From the NCBI RefSeq assembly GCF_003245365.1, contig NZ_NBIU01000015.1, positions 1 to 43,632 of the forward strand: a stretch of DNA of 43,632 bases, given 5' to 3'. The notes beneath the pieces were generated by a model, which did no database searches, had not been told where the DNA came from, and worked only from the letters and a program-made list of their open reading frames with translations. The stretch's first letter is position 1. Every line of letters starts with the position of its first letter. Position numbers and translations under genes: made by a program. Source of the stretch: Helicobacter valdiviensis. Its GTDB lineage: Bacteria > Campylobacterota > Campylobacteria > Campylobacterales > Helicobacteraceae. Positions 27,239-34,730 of the stretch are shown piece by piece.

Positions 27239-28407
27239 TTGATATCTAAACCTTTATTAGAAAGCCTCTCTAAAAGCCCCAAAACATCTACCCCTTTTTC
27301 TCTCTGTATCTTTACAAACTGCTCCCAGAAATTTGAATTTATCTCTTCTTTGTAAGTTTCACTTTTGCTTTCTGCTTGTATAGGTTTAAAAGTCTTTTTT
27401 TCTTTATTATTTTTCATACCATTTTCTTCACCTTCTTCACTATTTGCAGATTCTTCTGCAGGACTTTTATCATAATCAATTCCTTCTGCTTTTTCTACTT
27501 CTTTTAAATTTTTTACAAACTCATCATGCCTTATTTTAAAATCAAGATATTCCTTCTTAAATCCCTCCAAACTTAAATCCATTTTATTCATCAATTCTTG
27601 AAACTCTTTAGAAAGGTTTTCAGCCTGTTTGCCTAATTTGATATCTACTTGATAAGCTCTCTTTGTAAAAAGTTGCATAGATAAAAAAGTTTCAATACTA
27701 TCCCAATCATACACCTCTCCAAAAGGATTTTCCATAAATGCACTTTGTGTGCGATTAGCATTCATAAACTCTTGAAATTCTTTAAGCTCTTCTTTACCTA
27801 TATTCTTATCTATTCCAGCCATCTTGCCCAATACTGTAGTTTTTCCTTCTATAATTTCAAACCCTCCCCCTCTTAAAAATGCCATCAAAGCTCCACCTTT
27901 AGAAATTTCTTCATTTTCTATCTTATAGACTTTTGCACCAAAATCTGCCTTATTAAGAAAACCCATATTAAGCAAAAATATTTCGCCACTCTTCAATCCT
28001 CTCCAAAAATCCTTTCTATAATCTTCAATATTTTGCAAATCCTCTTGAGTAAAATTTCCCCCCAAATCTTTCTCCTCTATAATTTTAGAAAAAACTCTAT
28101 AGGAGTTCCCAACAGTTTTAGCTATATCAATATCTACATACATTGTTAAAAAATCCATATGTGTATAAAGCTCTTTCATCTCTTCTAAACCTTTAGCATA
28201 AATCTTATAATCTTTTGGAATACCTGCTTTCTCATTAAAATCGCTTGTAAAAAAGCCATTCTCATCTACTCCATAACCTAAAACTTTATTTACTGCTTGT
28301 GATTTATCACTTACAAGGTTTGATAAATTATTGCTTTCTGCAATAAATATATTACTCTTAAAATTATTTGCATAATGATAATTTGAATAAGATTTTATAG
28401 GATTCAC
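27232..28407 (-). CDS. Unknown Campylobacterota-type protein under a flagellar (sigma-28) promoter
   Basis: A 391-residue soluble protein. It shows 'NKVLGYGVDENGFFTSDFNEKAGIPKDYKIYAKG' at about 40-73, a segment I recall from an uncharacterised paralogous family in Helicobacter and Campylobacter. A mixed helical middle follows ('FGEVYDWDSIETFLSMQLFTKRAYQ'), then a heptad-like helix (260-305), an acidic low-complexity linker (315-335) and a C-terminal helix 'WEQFVKIQREKGVDVLGLLERLSNKG'. No signal peptide, membrane span or enzyme motif is visible. The start is GTG with AAGAGGTAA upstream. The promoter and terminator make it a stand-alone transcription unit. A flagella-co-regulated, possibly secreted role is inference from the promoter only. 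Confidence 0.7.
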   Translation of the reverse strand: MNPIKSYSNYHYANNFKSNIFIAESNNLSNLVSDKSQAVNKVLGYGVDENGFFTSDFNEKAGIPKDYKIYAKGLEEMKELYTHMDFLTMYVDIDIAKTVGNSYRVFSKIIEEKDLGGNFTQEDLQNIEDYRKDFWRGLKSGEIFLLNMGFLNKADFGAKVYKIENEEISKGGALMAFLRGGGFEIIEGKTTVLGKMAGIDKNIGKEELKEFQEFMNANRTQSAFMENPFGEVYDWDSIETFLSMQLFTKRAYQVDIKLGKQAENLSKEFQELMNKMDLSLEGFKKEYLDFKIRHDEFVKNLKEVEKAEGIDYDKSPAEESANSEEGEENGMKNNKEKKTFKPIQAESKSETYKEEINSNFWEQFVKIQREKGVDVLGLLERLSNKGLDIKA

Positions 28408-28494
28408 TATTTTTACCTCTTTTTGAAGCTTTAAAAATATTCTAAATATTTTTGATATTCAAACACACTCTAAATTCATAAAATTTTAGAATTA

Positions 28495-28521
28495 GAATCG
28501 GCTATTTTTAAAAATAATTTA
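28495..28521 (-). promoter_or_regulatory. Sigma-28 (FliA) promoter
   Basis: Read on the minus strand: TAAA (28521-28518), exactly 15 nt, then GCCGATTC (28502-28495). The classical FliA consensus is TAAA-N15-GCCGATAA, so ten of twelve fixed positions match with exact spacing. The predicted RNA start near 28488 gives a leader of about 80 nt to the GTG at 28407. Confidence 0.7.
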
Positions 28522-28590
28522 TATTTACTATGCTTTTTAGATTTTTCTACATTTAAACAAAATTTAAGTTAAAATTTCGCTTGTTTTTGC

Positions 28591-28596
28591 TATAAT
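28591..28596 (+). promoter_or_regulatory. Sigma-70 extended -10 for csd3
   Basis: TGC-TATAAT lies 40 nt upstream of the csd3 ATG, preceded by a T-rich stretch at the -35 region, typical for epsilonproteobacteria. It is divergent from the sigma-28 promoter and about 70 bp away. It is the first clear promoter of the csd3-to-leuC plus-strand run; greA has a second one. Confidence 0.7.
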
Positions 28597-28635
28597 TAAG
28601 CTTATTTTAATTTTAAAATCAGGAGCAGTGGATAT

Positions 28636-29850
28636 ATGAGTAATAAATTATATAAGAGTATTTTATTTTTATTTTTTGCTTTATTTTCTTCTTCGCTTTA
28701 TGCAGCGACAATTCAAGAAGCAAAGTGGCCCCAAGGAAAAACCATTTTGAACTTCTTTGAAGAAAATAAAATACCTCTTAAAGTTTATTATGATCTCCCT
28801 GCTGAAGATAAAGAACTTGCTGATGAAATCATTAGCGGAAATACTTTTTATTCTTTATATGAGGGCGACACTCTTTTGCAAGCCCTTATTCCCATCAACG
28901 AAGATTCTCAACTCCATATTTACAAAGATAGCAATGGATATGGACTAAAAGCAATTCCAACCCTCTATTTCAAAGAAGAAAAAACAGTCGCACTTTCTGT
29001 GCAAAACTCTATCTACAACGATATTGCAAACTATACAGGAGATGGCTTTTTAGCACATGAATTCATCCAAAGTTATAAAAATAGTGTAGATTTTAGAAGA
29101 CAGATTAAAAAAGATGATAAAGTTGCCATCATTTATGAACGCAAATATCGTCTTGGAAGACCTTTTGGCGTGCCACAAATCAAAGCTTCTGTCTTAAATG
29201 TTGGCAACCATAACCAATATGTTTTTAGAAATAGCGATGGTAATTTTTATGATTTAAATGGCAATCATCTCAATAAATATCTCCTTACCATTCCTTTAAA
29301 ATATAAAAGAATTTCTTCTCAATTCTCTATGGGTAGAAAACACCCTATATTAGGATACAAACGCCCTCACTTAGGTGTGGATTATGCAGCACCTAGATAC
29401 ACTCCTATTAAAGCTGCTGGTAAAGGTAAAATAGTATTCTTGGGAACAAAAGGGGGGTATGGCAAAACCGTTATTATCCAACATGAAAATGGCTACAAAA
29501 CCCTTTATGCCCATATGCAAAAATTTGAAAAAGGTTTAAGGGCGGGTTCTTATGTATCTCAAGGTAAAGTAATAGGAGCTGTTGGAAGCACAGGACTTAG
29601 CACAGGTCCCCACTTACATTTTGGACTTTATAAAAACGGCAATGCCTTAAATCCTCTAAAACACTTAAGAATAGCAGTTTCAGCATTAAAAGGCAAACAA
29701 AAAGAGGAATTTTTAAATCTTGCAAATTCCTATAAAAATGACTTGCATTCTGCTATTGCAAACAATATAGATAGCACACCTTTGCAAAAGAAAAACAATA
29801 CTTATATTGTATATCTCAACGAAAATAATCTAGAAAATGCGCTCAATTAA
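28636..29850 (+). CDS. csd3: M23 peptidase Csd3/HdpA-like (DD-carboxypeptidase/endopeptidase)
   Basis: A 404-residue periplasmic peptidoglycan hydrolase. A signal peptide (1-23, 'LFSSSLYA') is followed by an N-terminal LytM-inhibitory type region and an intermediate domain (about 30-220), then the catalytic LytM domain with H245 and D249 in 'PHLGVDYAAP', H293 in 'YAHM', and H326/H328 in 'GPHLHFGLY'. All zinc and catalytic positions are present. H. pylori Csd3 (HP0506) trims peptide stems and cuts crosslinks and is needed for helical shape. The ATG follows AGGAGCAG. A G6 run at 29452-29457 lies in the coding region but is short for phase variation. The Nudix gene follows after 2 bp. Confidence 0.92.
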   Translation: MSNKLYKSILFLFFALFSSSLYAATIQEAKWPQGKTILNFFEENKIPLKVYYDLPAEDKELADEIISGNTFYSLYEGDTLLQALIPINEDSQLHIYKDSNGYGLKAIPTLYFKEEKTVALSVQNSIYNDIANYTGDGFLAHEFIQSYKNSVDFRRQIKKDDKVAIIYERKYRLGRPFGVPQIKASVLNVGNHNQYVFRNSDGNFYDLNGNHLNKYLLTIPLKYKRISSQFSMGRKHPILGYKRPHLGVDYAAPRYTPIKAAGKGKIVFLGTKGGYGKTVIIQHENGYKTLYAHMQKFEKGLRAGSYVSQGKVIGAVGSTGLSTGPHLHFGLYKNGNALNPLKHLRIAVSALKGKQKEEFLNLANSYKNDLHSAIANNIDSTPLQKKNNTYIVYLNENNLENALN

Positions 29851-29852
29851 CA

Positions 29853-30443
29853 ATGAAACAAATTAGTAATATTCGCTTTTGTGAGTGTGTAAATTCCAAA
29901 TATGTAAAACCCAAAAGAATGCTCTTTTGCGAAAATGGTAAAGAAAGAGCTTGGGATATTATAGAAGCCCATGATAGTGTCGCTGTGCTTTTGTATCACA
30001 CACAAAAAGACTCCTTTTGTATTGTAAAACAATTCCGTCCTGCAGTATATTTAAAAGAACAACAAAGAAATGCCACAATTAAAGAGCTTGGCTATACTTA
30101 TGAATTATGTGCTGGTATCACTGATAAACCCAACAAAAGCTTAAAACAAATCGCTAAAGAAGAGATTTTAGAAGAATGTGGCTATGATGTTCCTTTAGAA
30201 AAAATAGAAAAAATCACTGAATTTTATAGCTCTGTGGGATTTGCTGGTAGCAAACAAACTCTTTTTGTTGCTAATATTGATAACTCTATGCAAAAAACAA
30301 AAGGGGGTGGAGTTGATGATGAAAATATAGAAGTTATTTACATTCCAAAAGAAGAAGCCTACTCCTTTATCTTTGATGAAAACTACCCTAAAACTTCTGG
30401 AATTATGTTTGCATTTTTATGGTATCTTAAAAATAAGGCTTAA
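29853..30443 (+). CDS. Nudix hydrolase resembling NUDT14 UDP-sugar diphosphatase
   Basis: A 196-residue Nudix enzyme. The Nudix helix at 88-111 keeps the metal-binding glutamates E104, E107 and E108, but the canonical REUxEE arginine is E103 and the first glutamate is lost. The rest closely follows my memory of human NUDT14: 'DSVAVLLYHTQKDSFCIVKQFRPAVY' (41-66), 'YELCAGITDKP', 'SSVGFAGSKQTLFVA' and 'GGGVDDENIEVIYIP', ending 'PKTSGIMFAFLWYLK'. NUDT14 cleaves UDP-glucose and ADP-ribose. Its place between csd3 and lpxB would fit control of nucleotide-sugar levels for the envelope, but that is inference; ADP-ribose is the alternative substrate. It follows csd3 by 2 bp. Confidence 0.85.
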   Translation: MKQISNIRFCECVNSKYVKPKRMLFCENGKERAWDIIEAHDSVAVLLYHTQKDSFCIVKQFRPAVYLKEQQRNATIKELGYTYELCAGITDKPNKSLKQIAKEEILEECGYDVPLEKIEKITEFYSSVGFAGSKQTLFVANIDNSMQKTKGGGVDDENIEVIYIPKEEAYSFIFDENYPKTSGIMFAFLWYLKNKA

Positions 30444-30445
30444 CT

Positions 30446-31033
30446 TTGGCAAATACTGAGGCACTTGCAAAACTCATTGAAAAATTAGATGAGATTAAAG
30501 ATGCATGGCAAATTTATGAAATTTTTGAAGAAGAAAGAAAGAAATTTAATGAAGAATTTGCACTTTTAGAAGAAGATAAAAAAAAGCTTATAGAAACTTT
30601 TAATGAAATTTCAGCCAAAAATGCAATGCTTTTAGCACAAAATAAAGACTTGGAAGAAAGAAACAAGATCTTAGAACAAAACTTAAACAAAACTAACCAA
30701 CCCATTTACAAAATCGTTCAAACAGAGCCTAAAGACACAAGTTTTCTTCAAACTCAATTTGAAAACCTAAAACAATCCTTGCAAACAATCAAAGACAAAC
30801 AAAAAAACTTCAAAAAGCCTATTTTAGAACCTTTAAAAAAAGTAGAGATTCTTTATAAAAATACCGAAAAACTTCTAGCAGTTCCTGCAAAAGAATATAT
30901 TCCATCAAGTAACACTCTACCCTTAGAAGAATATATCAAAGAATTTGAAAAATGGCTTTTAGAATTTGACTTAGAATTTTCAAAATTTGGAATAGAAATT
31001 AGGGATTTCAACAAAGAAGAAGAATATGAATAA
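30446..31033 (+). CDS. Coiled-coil protein of unknown function
   Basis: A 195-residue, highly charged cytosolic protein. Residues about 5-85 form a strong coiled coil ('EERKKFNEEFALLEEDKKKLIETFNEI', 'LEERNKILEQNLNKT'); after a short break, 105-140 is a basic helix ('FENLKQSLQTIKDKQKNFKKP') and 160-195 an acidic helical tail. No signal peptide or domain is recognised. The start is TTG, 2 bp after the Nudix stop, with AAGG about 8 nt upstream; its end overlaps lpxB by 8 nt. The tight packing shows co-translation with its neighbours. Function cannot be stated. Confidence 0.75.
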   Translation: MANTEALAKLIEKLDEIKDAWQIYEIFEEERKKFNEEFALLEEDKKKLIETFNEISAKNAMLLAQNKDLEERNKILEQNLNKTNQPIYKIVQTEPKDTSFLQTQFENLKQSLQTIKDKQKNFKKPILEPLKKVEILYKNTEKLLAVPAKEYIPSSNTLPLEEYIKEFEKWLLEFDLEFSKFGIEIRDFNKEEEYE

Positions 31034-32147
31034 ACCCTTAAAAATCTTCATATCTTCTTTAGAATACTCTTCAAATATCCATCTACTCCACCTTTTAAAT
31101 GCATTAAAAAATATGCAAGTTAAATTTAGTTTGCATGGGATTTTTGATAACTCTCTCATTGCAGATTTTAAAAGTGATTTCTCTCCCAATAGTTTCAGAA
31201 TTATGGGCTTTATAGATGCACTAAAAGTTATTAAAACTTATTTTAAAATCAAAAAAAAACTTACAAAAATTGCCCTAAATTGCGATATTGCTTTATTTAT
31301 GGATTCTTCTTCTTTTAATATTCCCCTTATTAAAAGTATTAAAAAAAACAAAAACTCTCCAAAAATTATTTACTATATTCTTCCACAAGTCTGGGCTTGG
31401 AAACCCTATAGAGCAAAAATCTTAGAACAAATTTGCGATGAATTATGGGGAATTCTACCCTTTGAGGAACAATTTTACAGCAAAAAAGAAAAAATCTCCT
31501 ATGTAGGACATCCTCTCTTAGATGAAATCCCATACTTTTTTGATACTGCACCTGAAAGTGGCAATATTGCTTTTATGCCTGGTTCTAGAATTGCAGAAAT
31601 CAAATCTTTAATGCCACTTTTTATTCCGCTTGCTAGAATCTTAAAGCAAAAGAACAAAAAAGCACTTTTAATTATCCCAAAACATTTCAAAAATAATGAT
31701 TTGGATAAAATTTATGGAAATTTGGAAGATTTTACACTTTATTTTGACACCTATGAAGCCCTAAATTTAAGTGAATTTGCCTTTGTATGTAGTGGAACAG
31801 CTACTTTAGAATGCACTCTTATGGGCATTCCCACACTACTTGTTTATAAGGCAAAATTTTTAGACTATCTTCTTGCTAAAATGCTAGTTAAACTAAACTT
31901 TATTGGGCTTGCAAATATTTTTTTGGAATTTTACTATTATAAACATCCTTCTTTAAACACAAATCCCAAAATCGCCCCTATCCATGAAGAATTTTTGCAA
32001 AAAGATGCCAACCTAAATAATCTCCTCAAAGCTTGGGAAACCTACAATATGGAGCATTTCTACAAAGAAAGGAGAGTGCTTTTAAAATATTTAAAAAATG
32101 GCAGTGCCACAAATTGTGCAAAAAAAATACAAAACTTTTTAAAATAA
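31026..32147 (+). CDS. lpxB: Lipid-A-disaccharide synthase
   Basis: A 373-residue GT19 glycosyltransferase joining UDP-2,3-diacylglucosamine and lipid X to make the lipid A disaccharide at the inner membrane. Recognisable parts are the altered N-terminal loop 'SSLEYSSNIHLLHL' (classical LpxB: AGExSGDxxG), 'DSSSFNIPLIKSIK', 'YYILPQVWAWKPYRAKIL', 'YVGHPLLDE', 'FMPGSRIAEIKSLMPLF' (UDP site) and 'CSGTATLECTLMGIPTLLVYK'. The N-terminal change is usual for epsilonproteobacterial LpxB as I remember it. Two A-runs (A9 at 31251-31259, A8 at 31341-31348) lie in the coding region. It overlaps the coiled-coil gene by 8 nt. Confidence 0.93.
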   Translation: MNKPLKIFISSLEYSSNIHLLHLLNALKNMQVKFSLHGIFDNSLIADFKSDFSPNSFRIMGFIDALKVIKTYFKIKKKLTKIALNCDIALFMDSSSFNIPLIKSIKKNKNSPKIIYYILPQVWAWKPYRAKILEQICDELWGILPFEEQFYSKKEKISYVGHPLLDEIPYFFDTAPESGNIAFMPGSRIAEIKSLMPLFIPLARILKQKNKKALLIIPKHFKNNDLDKIYGNLEDFTLYFDTYEALNLSEFAFVCSGTATLECTLMGIPTLLVYKAKFLDYLLAKMLVKLNFIGLANIFLEFYYYKHPSLNTNPKIAPIHEEFLQKDANLNNLLKAWETYNMEHFYKERRVLLKYLKNGSATNCAKKIQNFLK

Positions 32148-32170
32148 GGGCATTTTAAAAGCAGTTAGTG

Positions 32171-32176
32171 TATGAT
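32171..32176 (+). promoter_or_regulatory. Sigma-70 extended -10 for greA
   Basis: GTG-TATGAT sits 31 nt upstream of the GTG start at 32207. The RNA would start near 32183, downstream of the more distal in-frame GTG (32168), so it supports the shorter GreA. It gives greA, dut and the genes beyond a promoter independent of csd3. Confidence 0.55.
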
Positions 32177-32206
32177 GAGCGATTAAAATCAAAATGGAGA
32201 TATATC

Positions 32207-32695
32207 GTGCAAAATGAACCAATGACACAATATGGTTATGAAAAACTAGTTAATGAATTAAAAAATTTAAAAGAAGTAGAAAGACCTAATAATATAAAAG
32301 AAATTGATACAGCAAGAGAGCATGGAGATTTAAAAGAAAATGCAGAATACCATGCAGCAAGAGAAAAACAACTTTTTATTGATGCAAGAATTAATGAGCT
32401 AACCCAGCTTTTAGCACAAGCTAGAGTAATCGATCCAAAAACAATCACACATGATAAAGTAAGTTTTGGATCTACAATTCTTTTAGAAGATATGGATACA
32501 GAAGAAGAACTTTGCTACACTATTGTAGGAGCAACTGAGAGCAATCCTGATATTGGATTAATTTCTTTCCATTCTCCTTTAGCCAAACAACTTTTAGGAA
32601 AATGTGTAGGCGATGAAGTTAATGTTGTATTGCCAAGAGGAAAAGCGGATTATGAAATTTTAAAAGTATTTTACAAAGAAATTAATTTTGAATAA
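32207..32695 (+). CDS. greA: Transcription elongation factor GreA
   Basis: A 162-residue RNA polymerase secondary-channel factor that stimulates cleavage of backtracked RNA. The N-terminal coiled coil carries 'DTAREHGDLKENAEYHAAREKQ' with the acidic tip (D, E) intact; the C-terminal FKBP-like domain holds 'KVSFGSTILLEDMDTEEELCYTIVG' and 'ISFHSPLAKQLLGKCVGDEV'. GTG at 32207 gives the usual start 'VQNEPMTQYGYEKL' and has TGGAGAT 8 nt upstream; a longer open frame from 32168 adds 13 residues not seen in the family. lpxB-greA-dut is a conserved Helicobacter order. Confidence 0.95.
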   Translation: MQNEPMTQYGYEKLVNELKNLKEVERPNNIKEIDTAREHGDLKENAEYHAAREKQLFIDARINELTQLLAQARVIDPKTITHDKVSFGSTILLEDMDTEEELCYTIVGATESNPDIGLISFHSPLAKQLLGKCVGDEVNVVLPRGKADYEILKVFYKEINFE

Positions 32696-32705
32696 AAGGA
32701 GGAAT

Positions 32706-33137
32706 ATGACTAAAATCAAAATTAAAAAGCTAAATGAAAATGCCATTATCCCACAATACCAAACGCAAGGTGCTTCAGGGCTTGATTTGTGCTCTTGTGA
32801 GGATTTAGTCATTCCAAAAGGAAAATGGACACTTATTCCTACAGGGCTTGCAATCAGCATTGAAGAAGGATTTGAAGTGCAAGTGCGTCCGCGTAGCGGA
32901 TTGGCACTAAAGCATGGAATTAGTGTATTAAATACACCTGGAACGGTTGATAGCGACTACAGAGGTGAGATTAAAATCATTGCGATTAATTTTGGTGAGA
33001 GTGATTTTCCTATTAAAAAAGGCGAACGAATCGCACAAGCTGTGCTTTGTAAAGTAGAAAAAGCAATCTTAGAAGAAGTAGAAACCCTTGATGAAACAAT
33101 GCGTGGAGAGGGTGGATTTGGTAGCACAAACAAATAA
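32706..33137 (+). CDS. dut: Deoxyuridine 5'-triphosphate nucleotidohydrolase
   Basis: A 143-residue trimeric dUTPase that removes dUTP and supplies dUMP for thymidylate synthesis. All five motifs are visible: 'ASGLDLCS', 'RPRSGLALKHG', 'VLNTPGTVDSDYRGEI' (uracil pocket and catalytic aspartate), 'RIAQAVLCK' and 'RGEGGFGSTNK' (P-loop-like tail). The ATG at 32706 follows a perfect AAAGGAGG by 4 nt; an upstream TTG at 32688 only extends the frame into the end of greA. Confidence 0.96.
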   Translation: MTKIKIKKLNENAIIPQYQTQGASGLDLCSCEDLVIPKGKWTLIPTGLAISIEEGFEVQVRPRSGLALKHGISVLNTPGTVDSDYRGEIKIIAINFGESDFPIKKGERIAQAVLCKVEKAILEEVETLDETMRGEGGFGSTNK

Positions 33138-33146
33138 GGAGTTTTT

Positions 33147-33728
33147 ATGAGTATGAAGCAAAATTTAAATTTCATCAAAGAAGAGATTAATAATGATGAG
33201 AAAATGCTAGAAGGGCTAATACGCTTTGAAGGCTGGTTTAAACGCTACAAAATTCCACTTATTGCTCTAGCTGTTTTTGTAATTTTATTAGGTATTGGCT
33301 ACTATGCAAATGGAATTTATACAAATATGCAAAATGAAAAAAATTACAATTTTTATTCACAAGCATTGCAAGGTGATGAAAAAGCACTCAATTCTCTAAA
33401 AGAAAGCAAAAGCAAACTTTATGATTTATATTTGTTTAAAAATGCTATTGGAAATAATGATAGCAAAACTCTAAAATCTTTAGAAAGCTCTAAAGATCCC
33501 ATTATAGCAAGATTTGCAAAGGCTCAAAATGCAAGTTTAAACAAAGATACATCTACACTATCACAAAATTCTTTAGGGGAATTTGCCTTGCTAGAAGCTG
33601 CTTATTTGCAAATCCAAAAAGGAGATTTTAAAGCCGCCGATGCAATTCTTCTAAAAATTCCTGACAACTCACCCACAAAAGAAATTGCAAATGCCTTGAC
33701 ACATCTTAAAGCAGGAAGTGAAAAATGA
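33147..33728 (+). CDS. Single-span membrane protein with TPR-like periplasmic domain (YfgM-like layout)
   Basis: A 193-residue protein: a cytosolic N-terminus of about 37 residues, one transmembrane segment ('IPLIALAVFVILLGIGYYANGIY', about 36-58), then a periplasmic helical domain with repeated hairpins ('NFYSQALQGDEKALNSLKES', 'ALLEAAYLQIQKGDFKAADAILLKI') typical of TPR-type folds. This is the layout of YfgM/ancillary SecYEG translocon subunits. It overlaps the next gene, a lipoprotein with propeller-like repeats, by 4 nt; in gammaproteobacteria yfgM is likewise followed by bamB. H. pylori HP0864 holds this position, as I recall. The start has AAGGAG 5 nt upstream. Orthology to YfgM is inference. 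Confidence 0.65.
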   Translation: MSMKQNLNFIKEEINNDEKMLEGLIRFEGWFKRYKIPLIALAVFVILLGIGYYANGIYTNMQNEKNYNFYSQALQGDEKALNSLKESKSKLYDLYLFKNAIGNNDSKTLKSLESSKDPIIARFAKAQNASLNKDTSTLSQNSLGEFALLEAAYLQIQKGDFKAADAILLKIPDNSPTKEIANALTHLKAGSEK

Positions 33729-34723
33729 AACAAATAGCAGGAATTTTATTTTTTATACTCTTTTTAAGTGGTTGTGGTTCTAAATACTATTATGAACCCA
33801 AAGAAGAGGATTTAAAAGGAAGCACTTCTTATACAAATTCTATTCCTTCTTCCATTATCGCAATCTCAAGAGATGGTGCTACCCTTAAAAATGGTAATTT
33901 CATCACAAAAAATGGAGAAGTAATTGACTTTACTCTCCCTAAAAATGCACGCTATCTTAATGAAAGCGAATCTTACTACCTTGCTACAAGTAATACAAAA
34001 GAACTTATTTTAATCAATAAGCAAACCAAAGATACTATTTATCTAAACTTTGAAGCAAATCCTATAAGTGCAAGTATGGAAAATAATCTAATTGCAATGA
34101 TTTTTGATGACAATTCCTTGCAAATTTTTGATTTTGATACCAAAAAAACTCTTTATAAATTATCAAATCCTTCTGCACCCACAAACAACACCTTAATAGC
34201 TTCTCCTTATTTCTTAGGAGATATTATTGTAATGCCAACTTTAGATGGCAAATTAGTTATTATTGATAAACCTAGTATGCGTATGATTAGAAATATTGTT
34301 GTTAATGGTGAAAAACATTTCAATAATGTCATTTTCTTAGATGCCATAGGCAATAGAATGGTAGCTGCTACTCCTAAGCGTGTAATTTCTGTAAGCCCTA
34401 GTGTTATCAATACTTTTGAAGTGAATTTAAAAGATATTCTCTTTTTTGAAGATAGAATTTTCTTATTTTCCTCTGAAGGAGAAGTTATCCTAACAGATGT
34501 GGATTTAAATGAAATCAAGCGTTTAAAATTTCCTTTTGCACACTTTAGTGCTCCAAACCACGGACGCAAGATCAATGTTCTAGAAACACAAGGGTATTTT
34601 TTAAGCATAGAAGATGATTTAAGCGGTTATGAAGTTTTTGAAATTCCTAGCAAAATTAAAGAACCTGCCTTTAGTGCTGGGGAAAAAATCTTTGTTGATG
34701 ATTCTTATTTAGATTTAAATTAG
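33725..34723 (+). CDS. Beta-propeller-like lipoprotein (possible BamB counterpart)
   Basis: A 332-residue lipoprotein: signal peptide 'ILFFILFLSGC' with lipobox LSGC (C17), then a region of repeated four-strand units such as 'NLIAMIFDDNSLQIFDFDTKKTLYKLS', 'DIIVMPTLDGKLVIIDKPSMRMIRNIV' and 'DRIFLFSSEGEVILTDVDLNEIKRL', a pattern seen in PQQ/WD-type propeller blades. BamB, the BAM-complex lipoprotein that helps insert outer-membrane proteins, has the same overall design, although it normally has eight blades and slightly more length. It is translationally coupled (4-nt overlap) to a YfgM-like gene. H. pylori HP0863 is at this position. The fold is likely; BamB function is only inferred. Confidence 0.6.
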   Translation: MKQIAGILFFILFLSGCGSKYYYEPKEEDLKGSTSYTNSIPSSIIAISRDGATLKNGNFITKNGEVIDFTLPKNARYLNESESYYLATSNTKELILINKQTKDTIYLNFEANPISASMENNLIAMIFDDNSLQIFDFDTKKTLYKLSNPSAPTNNTLIASPYFLGDIIVMPTLDGKLVIIDKPSMRMIRNIVVNGEKHFNNVIFLDAIGNRMVAATPKRVISVSPSVINTFEVNLKDILFFEDRIFLFSSEGEVILTDVDLNEIKRLKFPFAHFSAPNHGRKINVLETQGYFLSIEDDLSGYEVFEIPSKIKEPAFSAGEKIFVDDSYLDLN

Positions 34724-34730
34724 GCTAATT

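Noticed and set aside
28276-28311. EF-hand calcium loop in 'DENGFFTSDFNE' of the 391-residue protein
   Set aside because: Positions 5 and 6 are phenylalanines where an EF loop needs an oxygen donor and glycine, so calcium binding is not supported.
29452-29457. G6 run in csd3 as a phase-variation switch
   Set aside because: Too short for typical Helicobacter poly-G switches and inside an otherwise intact gene; C6 runs at 27409 region and 37671-37676 were dismissed for the same reason.
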